This document shows, piece by piece, positions 57,198 through 64,000 of a stretch of 64,000 nt of DNA; within the stretch, counting starts at the first letter, position 1, and every line of letters begins with the position of its first letter. Source of the DNA: CAVVIG01 sp050249955. GTDB lineage: Bacteria; Acidobacteriota; Vicinamibacteria; Vicinamibacterales; CAVVIG01. The stretch is taken from assembly GCA_050249955.1 (NCBI GenBank), contig JBFWPN010000011.1, positions 157,701 through 221,700 of the forward strand. Reading direction: 5' to 3'. The translations under genes and the position numbers were made by a program. Under the pieces are notes generated by a model. It worked only from the letters and a program-made list of their open reading frames with translations. It was not told the origin of the DNA and made no database searches.

Positions 57198-58619
57198 ATG
57201 CTGGACAAGTTCAAGGATGAGTGCGGAGTCTTCGGGATCTTCGGACACCACGAATCCGCGAACATGACGTACCTGGGGCTGTACGCGCTGCAGCACCGGG
57301 GGCAGGAGAGCGCGGGTATCGCCGTATCCGACGGCAAGCTCGTGCGGGTGTCGAAGTCGATGGGGTATGTCGCCGACATCTTCAGTGGCACCATGCTGTC
57401 TCAGCTGCCCGGGCATGCTGCGATTGGCCACGTGCGGTACTCGACGGCTGGCGAAAGCCGGCTGGCGAATGCCCAGCCCTTCCTGATCGACTGTGCCCAC
57501 GGACAGTTCAGCATCTGCCACAACGGCAACCTGACGAACGCCGATGCCCTTCGCAACGACCTCGTCAGCCACGGGTCCATCTTCCAGTCTGGCAGCGACA
57601 CGGAAGTGGTGCTGCACCTGTACGCCAGGTCCAAGGCACGCAGTGTCGAGGATGCGGTCGTGGAGTCGGTGACGCAGTTGCAGGGGGCGTTCTCGTTCCT
57701 GATGCTGACCCCTGACCGCATGATCGCGGTTCGCGATCCGCACGGGTTCCGTCCGCTGGCACTCGGCAGGCTCGATGACGCCTATGTCGTGTGCTCGGAA
57801 ACGTGCGCGATGGACCTGATCGGCGCCACGTACATCCGCGACGTGGAGCCGGGTGAGCTGCTGATTATCAGCAACGGTGGCATCCGGTCGCTGAAGCCCT
57901 TTGCCCCTGCGCCGCTGGCACACTGCGTGTTCGAGCACGTGTACTTCTCGCGGCCGGACAGTTACGTGTTCGGCAAGAGCGTGAACGAGGTGCGGACCAA
58001 CCTGGGTCGTGTGCTTGCCCGCGAGCAGCGGGTCGACGCGGACGTTGTCGTGCCCATCCCCGACTCGGGGGTCTGCGCCGCGATGGGGTTCGCCGACGAG
58101 GCCAACATCCCGCTGCGGATGGGACTGATTCGGAACCACTACGTCGGGCGGACGTTCATCCAGCCCCAATCGGCCATCAGGCACTTCGGCGTGAAGGTGA
58201 AGCTCAACCCGGTACGCAGCATCCTGGACGGCAAGCGGGTGATTCTGGTGGACGACTCGCTCGTCCGAGGCACCACGAGCCGGAAGATCGTGCGGATGGT
58301 CAGGGCGGCTGGGGCGAAGGAGGTGCACGTGCGCATCAGCTGCCCTCCGACGATTTCGCCCTGCTTTTATGGCGTGGACACGCCGAGGCGCTCCGAGCTG
58401 ATGGCGGCCACGCACACGCTCGATGAGATACGGTCCTACCTCGACTGCGATTCGGTGGCGTACCTCAGCCTCGAGGGCCTGATGAAGGCGGTGGGCGATG
58501 GCAGCGGGCACTATTGCAGTTCGTGCTACACCGGCCAGTACCCCGTGGCCTTCCCTCGTGACGAGCGAAGCTATCTGCAACTGGCGCTGAAGCTCGACAA
58601 GGAACCCGTCGCCAACTGA
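57198..58619 (+). CDS. purF: Amidophosphoribosyltransferase
   Basis: A 473-residue enzyme of the first committed step of purine synthesis (PRPP + glutamine to phosphoribosylamine). An 8-residue propeptide precedes catalytic Cys9 (CGVFGIFG), as in the Bacillus-type enzyme, and SCPPTISPC plus CSSCYTGQYP offer iron-sulfur ligands. The glutaminase has HNGNLTNA, and the PRTase loop is VILVDDSLVRGTTSRK. 99 bp separate it from purB, and its stop is 1 bp from the next start. Confidence 0.97.
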   Translation: MLDKFKDECGVFGIFGHHESANMTYLGLYALQHRGQESAGIAVSDGKLVRVSKSMGYVADIFSGTMLSQLPGHAAIGHVRYSTAGESRLANAQPFLIDCAHGQFSICHNGNLTNADALRNDLVSHGSIFQSGSDTEVVLHLYARSKARSVEDAVVESVTQLQGAFSFLMLTPDRMIAVRDPHGFRPLALGRLDDAYVVCSETCAMDLIGATYIRDVEPGELLIISNGGIRSLKPFAPAPLAHCVFEHVYFSRPDSYVFGKSVNEVRTNLGRVLAREQRVDADVVVPIPDSGVCAAMGFADEANIPLRMGLIRNHYVGRTFIQPQSAIRHFGVKVKLNPVRSILDGKRVILVDDSLVRGTTSRKIVRMVRAAGAKEVHVRISCPPTISPCFYGVDTPRRSELMAATHTLDEIRSYLDCDSVAYLSLEGLMKAVGDGSGHYCSSCYTGQYPVAFPRDERSYLQLALKLDKEPVAN

Positions 58620-58620
58620 G

Positions 58621-59850
58621 ATGCGCGCCGCGCTCGGTATCTGCTCCGTGATGGCGGGGGCACTGGCGGCTCGAGTGGGTGGACGCGTGCTGTTCGTCGC
58701 CGCATTCTGCTGGCTGGCCGGCACGCCCCTGCGTGCTCAAGAGCCCGCGGCGCCGCAGTCGGTCAGTGCGGCGGAACTCCAGGGCGCGATCGACGTCCTC
58801 GGCTCGCTCGACTATCCCACCCGGAGCGGCGCAGCGCGCCTGGTCCGCCGCGCCGAGCCAGCCCGTGCCGTTCCCGCGCTGCTCGAGGCGGCGGCCTCGC
58901 ATGCCGACGGGTACGTCCGGTTCAAGGCGCTGGTGCTGCTGACTGGATTCAACGACCCGCGCACCGCCGACGCCATGCGCCAGGCCATGGCCAGTCCGAA
59001 CGATCGCCTGCGCGCGGTGGCGTACAGCTATTTCGAACAGCATCCGGATGCGGCCATTGTTCCGGTCCTGCTGGCCGCGCTCGACAAGGAACAGGCCGAG
59101 TTCGTCCGGCCGGAACTGGTGCGAGCCCTTGCCGCGCATGGCAGCGAAGCGGCCGTGCAGCCGGTCCTGGTTCGGGAGGCTGGGCGCGGCGAGGACTTCT
59201 TTCGCAGTGCGGTGATCGAGGCGCTTGGCGACCACAAGGCCGCCTACGCGTTCCAGGCACTGACGGCCATCGCCAGGCTCGACGGGCCGTTACTCGACGA
59301 TGCCGCCCTGGCGCTCGGGAAGATTGGCGACCGCCGGGCGCTCGAGACGCTGGCCGTCCTGCAGAGGACCGCCCCGCGCACCGCTCAGCCATTCGTGGCG
59401 GCGGGCATCTGCCTGCTCGGCGTGAACTGCGGCTCGCATGAGAACTACCTGGCCCAGACGCTGAAGTTCTCGGATCAGGCCCTCGGGTTCCAGGAGCTGT
59501 TGCGAGGCGCTGCGGCAGGCCTCGGCGCCCTGGGGGTTGCCGGGCACGAGTCCGCCGTGGACACGCTGTTCGAGGTGGGGATTCCCAGTCGCGATCCCAC
59601 GCGGGCACCCGTTGCCCTCGCGCTCGGCATGGTGGCCCTTCGGAACACGCCGCTGATGCTGTCCGTGCTCCGGGGCATACCGGGCCGGTCCGCGGCACTT
59701 GACCTCCTCGCCGAAGGGTTCGATATGCTCGAGGAGGACCTCGACAAGGAGCGGTTCTTTGCCACGGTCAGGCGGACCTACTGGGATGCCGCCGAGGGCT
59801 CCGTAGAGCGTCAGCTCACGCAAACGCTGATCGGAAAGCTGGATTTCTGA
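58621..59850 (+). CDS. HEAT-repeat-like protein, probably exported
   Basis: A 409-residue alpha-helical repeat protein. Residues 1-40 form a hydrophobic signal-like region (VLFVAAFCWLAGTPLRAQ) ending at AQ, so export is likely. The rest consists of ~30-residue helical repeats such as AVPALLEAAASHADGYVRFKA and PVLLAALDKEQAEFVRPELV of HEAT/PBS type. It begins one base after purF and overlaps purM by one base, so it is translated as part of the purine operon. A role in purine metabolism is not implied by its sequence. Confidence 0.82.
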   Translation: MRAALGICSVMAGALAARVGGRVLFVAAFCWLAGTPLRAQEPAAPQSVSAAELQGAIDVLGSLDYPTRSGAARLVRRAEPARAVPALLEAAASHADGYVRFKALVLLTGFNDPRTADAMRQAMASPNDRLRAVAYSYFEQHPDAAIVPVLLAALDKEQAEFVRPELVRALAAHGSEAAVQPVLVREAGRGEDFFRSAVIEALGDHKAAYAFQALTAIARLDGPLLDDAALALGKIGDRRALETLAVLQRTAPRTAQPFVAAGICLLGVNCGSHENYLAQTLKFSDQALGFQELLRGAAAGLGALGVAGHESAVDTLFEVGIPSRDPTRAPVALALGMVALRNTPLMLSVLRGIPGRSAALDLLAEGFDMLEEDLDKERFFATVRRTYWDAAEGSVERQLTQTLIGKLDF

Positions 59851-60875
59851 TGGACTATCGACAGGCTGGCGTCGATATCGACGCCGGGAACGAAACAGTC
59901 AGGCGCATCAAGTCGCTTGCGCGCGGCACCTTCACCCCGGGTGTGCTCTCGGAGATCGGGTCGTTCGGTGGCCTCTTCAGCCTTGGTGCGTCGGGCTTGA
60001 AAGACCCGGTGCTGGTGTCCAGCGCGGATGGCGTGGGGACCAAGCTGAAGGTGGCCTTCATGACGGGCCGGCATGACACGATCGGTGCCGACCTGGTCAA
60101 CCACTGCGTGAACGACATCCTCGTGCAGGGCGCCGTTCCCCTGTTCTTCCTGGATTATCTGGCGACTGGCCGGCTTTCTCCCGATGTCGCGGAGCAGATC
60201 GTGACCGGCGTCGCGCGAGCCTGTCGCGAGAATGGATGCGCGCTCATCGGCGGCGAGACGGCCGAGATGCCCGGGTTCTATGCCGACGGCGAGTACGACA
60301 TTGCCGGCTTCATCGTGGGCGCGGTGGAGCGCTCACGACTCATCGACGGCAGAACCATCATGCCGGGTGACGTGCTCATCGGGCTTCCCTCGTCGGGCCT
60401 CCACACGAACGGCTACTCGCTTGCGCGGAAGGTATTCTTCGATACGTGTGGGCTGTCGCACGATGCGGTGGTGCCCGAACTGGGCGGTCGCGTCGGAGAT
60501 GTGCTACTTGCGACGCACCGCTCGTACCTGCCGCCGGTCCGGCCGCTGCTCGAGGCGGGCCTGATCAAGGGGATGGCTCACATCACGGGCGGCGGCATCA
60601 CGGAGAATCTGCCTCGCGTCCTGCCGGACGGTTGCGGTGCGGAGATCTCCAGAGGCACGTGGCAGGTTCCACCGCTGTTCTCGTTCATCGCCATGCGTGG
60701 TGGCATCCCCGACGATGAGATGTTGAGGGCATTCAACATGGGCATCGGCCTGATCATGGTCTGCGCCGAGGCGGCTGCCGATCGCGTGGATTCGGCGCTG
60801 GCCGGCAGCGGCGAACGCGTCGTCCGGCTCGGACGTGTTGTTCGGGGCAACCGCACCGTCCAGTACGTGGCATGA
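59850..60875 (+). CDS. purM: Phosphoribosylformylglycinamidine cyclo-ligase
   Basis: A 341-residue AIR synthetase (FGAM + ATP to AIR). The opening DYRQAGVDIDAGNETV, SSADGVGTKLKVAF, and GLPSSGLHTNGYSLAR identify the family, with GGETAEMPGFYADGEYD in the centre. Its ATG begins on the last base of the preceding stop, and it overlaps purN by four bases. Confidence 0.97.
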   Translation: MDYRQAGVDIDAGNETVRRIKSLARGTFTPGVLSEIGSFGGLFSLGASGLKDPVLVSSADGVGTKLKVAFMTGRHDTIGADLVNHCVNDILVQGAVPLFFLDYLATGRLSPDVAEQIVTGVARACRENGCALIGGETAEMPGFYADGEYDIAGFIVGAVERSRLIDGRTIMPGDVLIGLPSSGLHTNGYSLARKVFFDTCGLSHDAVVPELGGRVGDVLLATHRSYLPPVRPLLEAGLIKGMAHITGGGITENLPRVLPDGCGAEISRGTWQVPPLFSFIAMRGGIPDDEMLRAFNMGIGLIMVCAEAAADRVDSALAGSGERVVRLGRVVRGNRTVQYVA

Positions 60876-61498
60876 GACACCGCCTGGGAGTGCTGATCTC
60901 CGGCCGAGGGTCGAACCTTCAGTCCATCGTGGGTTCGATCGCGCGCGGTGAGCTGGCGGCCACGGTTGCGGTGGTCATTTCGAACCGGCCGGAAGCGGCG
61001 GGACTGTTACGGGCCAGAGAGGCGGGCCTGCCGACCGTGTGCCTGCGTCCCAAGGATTACGAAGGTCGTGATGCGTACGATGGAGCCCTCGCTGAGGCGT
61101 TGACGGAAGCCCAGGTCGATCTCGTGTGTCTGGCCGGCTTCATGCGCCTGGTCGGCCCCCGTTTGCTCGACGCCTTCCCGGACCGCATTCTCAACATCCA
61201 TCCATCGCTGCTGCCGGCGTTTCCCGGTCTGGACGCGCAGCGTCAAGCGTTGGAGCACGGCGTCCGTGTGACGGGGGCCACCGTGCACCTCGTCAACGGA
61301 GAACTCGATGGCGGACCGATTGTGGCCCAGGCCGCGGTGCCCGTGCTGCCGGCCGATACGGTCGAGTCGCTTTCGGCGCGCATCCTGATCGAGGAGCATC
61401 GTCTCTACCCCTCCGCCATAGCGGCGTTGCTTGGTGGGGGGTGGCACATCGAGGGGCGTCGCTTCATCACCGGTGCCGCGCCGGCGGGCAGGACCTAG
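60872..61498 (+). CDS. purN: Phosphoribosylglycinamide formyltransferase
   Basis: A 208-residue 10-formyl-THF-dependent GAR transformylase. GVLISGRGSNLQSIV opens the fold. The active-site Asn/His lie in NIHPSLLPAFPGLDAQ, and the catalytic Asp follows in VNGELDGGPIVAQ. Length typical. It overlaps purM (ATGA) and precedes tyrS by 72 bp. Confidence 0.96.
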   Translation: MRHRLGVLISGRGSNLQSIVGSIARGELAATVAVVISNRPEAAGLLRAREAGLPTVCLRPKDYEGRDAYDGALAEALTEAQVDLVCLAGFMRLVGPRLLDAFPDRILNIHPSLLPAFPGLDAQRQALEHGVRVTGATVHLVNGELDGGPIVAQAAVPVLPADTVESLSARILIEEHRLYPSAIAALLGGGWHIEGRRFITGAAPAGRT

Positions 61499-61570
61499 CG
61501 GTCCGGTCCACCGGCGGCCTGGTGTCTGCCAGGCGCGTGCGGGCCCGTTGGTATAGTACTGCCCACTCGC

Positions 61571-62854
61571 ATGTCGAACCTCTTTGAAGAACTCACCTGG
61601 CGCGAGCTCGTCTACGACGCCACCGAAGGACTGGCCGAACTGCTGGCCGCGAAACCCGTCACGGTGTATGCCGGGTTCGACCCGACCGCATCGAGCCTGC
61701 ATGTCGGCCACCTGCTGCCGCTGATGGGACTCGCGCGTATGCAGCGGTTCGGGCACACGCCGATCGCCATCGTCGGCGGCGGTACCGGCATGATTGGCGA
61801 TCCCAGTGGAAAGTCTCAGGAGCGGAATCTCCTGTCAGCCGAACAGATCGAGCAGAACGTCGCGGGGATCCGCACGCAGCTCGAGCGATTCCTCGACTTC
61901 TCGTCAGTGAGAAGCGGCGCGCGCATCGTCAACAACGCCGACTGGCTTGGGACGGTGGACCTGCTGACATTTCTCAGGGACGCGGGCAAGCACTTCACCG
62001 TGAACTACATGCTGCAGAAGGAGTCGGTGAGCCGCCGGCTGCAGAGCGAGGATGGCATCTCCTTCACGGAGTTCAGCTATCTGCTGCTGCAGGCCTACGA
62101 CTTTCTCCAGCTCTGTGACCGCTTCGACTGCACCCTGCAGATTGGCGGGAGCGATCAGTGGGGCAACATCACCGCCGGCATTGATTTGATTCGAAAGCTT
62201 CGTGCCAGGAAGGCGCACGGTCTGGTGATGCCGCTGGTGACGACCGCGTCTGGTGTGAAGTTCGGGAAGACCGAGAAAGGTGCGGTCTGGCTCGATCCGG
62301 CCCGCACCTCGCCGTTCGCCTTCTACCAGTTCTGGCTGAACACTGATGACCGGGATGTGCTGCGCTACCTGAAGTCCTTCACGTTCCTGCCGCGTGAGCG
62401 CGTCGACACGCTGGCGACCGTGCTGCGTGAGGCGCCCGAGCGGCGCGAAGCCCAGCGGGTGCTCGCGCAGGAGGTGACGACGCTCGTGCATGGCGCCGAT
62501 CAGGTGGCCAGGGCGGAACATGCGAGTCAGTTGTTGTTCGGTGAAGATATCGCGACGCTGTCGGCCGACGACGTGCTGGCGGTCTTTTCGGATGTGCCTG
62601 CGACCGAGATGCCTGCCACGCGGTTTGCTGGTGAAGGCATGAACGTCGTGGACCTCGTGGCGGCGGTGAAGCTTGTGCCATCGAAGAGTGAGGCACGGCG
62701 GCTCGTGCAGGCCGGTGGTGTGTACCTGAACAACCGGCGAATGGCTGACATTCAGGTTCGTGTTCGGCTTGAGGCGGCGATCGGCGGACGGGTTCTGGTG
62801 CTGCGCAAGGGCGCGAAGCAGAACCATATCGTCAGGATCGGTGAGGCGAGCTAG
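61571..62854 (+). CDS. tyrS: Tyrosyl-tRNA synthetase
   Basis: A 427-residue class I synthetase. The HIGH-type motif is HVGH within ASSLHVGHLLPLMGL, the KMSKS equivalent is KFGKTEKGAVW, and the tyrosine pocket has QIGGSDQWGNITAG. A C-terminal S4 RNA-binding domain (about 360-427) contains SEARRLVQAGGVYLNNRRM. No T-box is seen upstream, and it is read with purN. Confidence 0.97.
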   Translation: MSNLFEELTWRELVYDATEGLAELLAAKPVTVYAGFDPTASSLHVGHLLPLMGLARMQRFGHTPIAIVGGGTGMIGDPSGKSQERNLLSAEQIEQNVAGIRTQLERFLDFSSVRSGARIVNNADWLGTVDLLTFLRDAGKHFTVNYMLQKESVSRRLQSEDGISFTEFSYLLLQAYDFLQLCDRFDCTLQIGGSDQWGNITAGIDLIRKLRARKAHGLVMPLVTTASGVKFGKTEKGAVWLDPARTSPFAFYQFWLNTDDRDVLRYLKSFTFLPRERVDTLATVLREAPERREAQRVLAQEVTTLVHGADQVARAEHASQLLFGEDIATLSADDVLAVFSDVPATEMPATRFAGEGMNVVDLVAAVKLVPSKSEARRLVQAGGVYLNNRRMADIQVRVRLEAAIGGRVLVLRKGAKQNHIVRIGEAS

Positions 62855-62920
62855 CCGACCAAGGGATCTGGGCCGGCTGGAAAAGATCGCGGCTCCCTGA
62901 AAAAAGTTGTTCGAAGGGGG

Positions 62921-62949
62921 TTGACGGCCCAGTTCTTGTACGCCATAAT
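62921..62949 (+). promoter_or_regulatory. rRNA operon promoter P1
   Basis: TTGACG and CATAAT with 17-bp spacing, ~600 bp before the 16S gene. An A-rich tract (TGAAAAAAG) lies upstream, as in UP elements. Confidence 0.65.
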
Positions 62950-63148
62950 CACTAAACATTCGGCGTGAGACACCCCGCTGCTGGGCAGCGGAGAGTTCGC
63001 TGAAAGCCAAACAGCGAGCTTTTGTTTGTCCCCGGAAATACTGCCAGGTTCTACCCAGACGGCATTTCCCGACCGAAAGTTCGCTGCTCAGTGACAACCG
63101 CTCGGCAAGCTCGCTTCGAAAAAAGTTTGAATCGAAGCAAGAAAACGG

Positions 63149-63177
63149 TTGACACGATTAAGGCGCGATAGTAATCT
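63149..63177 (+). promoter_or_regulatory. rRNA operon promoter P2
   Basis: Consensus TTGACA and TAATCT separated by 17 bp, with A-rich sequence upstream (CGAAAAAAGTTTG). The leader 62855-63553 otherwise contains no gene. Confidence 0.65.
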
Positions 63178-63286
63178 CGGTAAGTTCCCCTGACGCGGCT
63201 GGCGAGAGAGACCGGCGGCGACGACTGAAAGCGAGTCGAAGCCAAACGCGAGTATGGGCAAGGCGCCCAGGGCGCTTTGAGATGTC

Positions 63287-63301
63287 GGTTCTTTGAAAAC
63301 T
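63287..63301 (+). promoter_or_regulatory. boxA-like antitermination element in rRNA leader
   Basis: GGTTCTTTGAAAACT resembles the boxA-type sequence found in rRNA leaders of many bacteria, where NusB/S10 bind. Confidence 0.4.
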
Positions 63302-63553
63302 AGATAGTGCGTGCAAGCACACACGAAACCCTGTCACGCCGGAGCTGTCGAAGCGCAAGCGACGAGAGCGAAGGCGGACAAAGAGAGTCAGCGCATGGCG
63401 CCGCAGTAATCGCCCGACCCCAGTCGTCAGTCCGGACAAAGGCGGGTGGCGGTGAACCGTGAATTAATTACGGATTGAACAACGCAGAGCCAATCGGCCT
63501 CGCGTTAAACAGTTGTTCCTTGGGGCGCGCAAGCGTGTCGAGGACAGCGAATT

Positions 63554-64000
<447 letters not shown>

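Noticed and set aside
57177..58724. 515-residue minus-strand open frame opposite purF
   Set aside because: Antisense shadow; purF is intact with all active-site motifs.
62855..63553. Small RNA or tRNA gene ahead of 16S rRNA
   Set aside because: No cloverleaf or tRNA consensus boxes seen; the region is explained by two promoters and a leader with a boxA-like element.

Overview
The window is high-GC, densely coded bacterial chromosome. It ends in the first ~450 nt of a 16S rRNA gene whose wording resembles Acidobacteriota, most likely Vicinamibacteria (subdivision 6). This placement is from memory of such sequences, not from a search. The gene content fits it: a DUF1501/DUF1800 pair, a pyruvate carboxylase, secreted carboxypeptidase-regulatory/beta-barrel proteins and many two-component proteins. 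Long antisense open frames are common because of the GC content and have been discarded.

Layout. 0-9 kb: a relic of a four-helix-bundle (23S rRNA intervening-sequence protein) gene, a lone receiver protein behind pyruvate carboxylase, glycine oxidase ThiO, a small unknown protein, a solitary bacterial-microcompartment shell protein, and the DUF1501/DUF1800 pair. 9-18.4 kb: a HerA-like ATPase, then a compact cassette (11400-12041) in which an intact four-helix-bundle gene sits between oppositely oriented arrays of a 7-bp repeat, then PruA, a polytopic GT-C-like membrane protein, a DUF2461 protein and a TauE/DUF1634 transporter pair. 18.4-24.1 kb: a two-gene putative defence or restriction locus (SNF2-type helicase plus Eco57I-like adenine methylase). 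24.3-27.7 kb: a glgC-eno-gpmA operon for central carbon metabolism.

27.9-36.6 kb: two paralogous secreted proteins, a beta-barrel outer-membrane protein, a PDZ/polytopic/GAF/PAS histidine kinase and an NtrC-type regulator with an aberrant GAFTGA loop. 36.6-44.2 kb (minus strand): a tightly overlapping seven-gene operon of STAS protein, UbiA-family phosphoribosyltransferase-like enzyme, Arg-rich disordered protein and four GT4-like glycosyltransferases, probably for a surface glycan. 44.3-47.7 kb: a zinc-ribbon protein, rpsU, purD and mtaB.

47.8-52 kb: a three-gene unit encoding a Cyc2-like monohaem cytochrome-porin fusion, a secreted cupredoxin and a membrane hybrid sensor kinase. It looks like an envelope redox or metal electron-transfer and sensing module and is one of the two most interesting loci. 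52-62.9 kb: an SDR reductase, rlmN, an M16 peptidase, and a purB-purF-HEAT-purM-purN-tyrS run. 62.9-64 kb: an rRNA operon leader with two strong sigma70-type promoters, followed by 16S rRNA. I saw no CRISPR array, tRNA gene or transposase.
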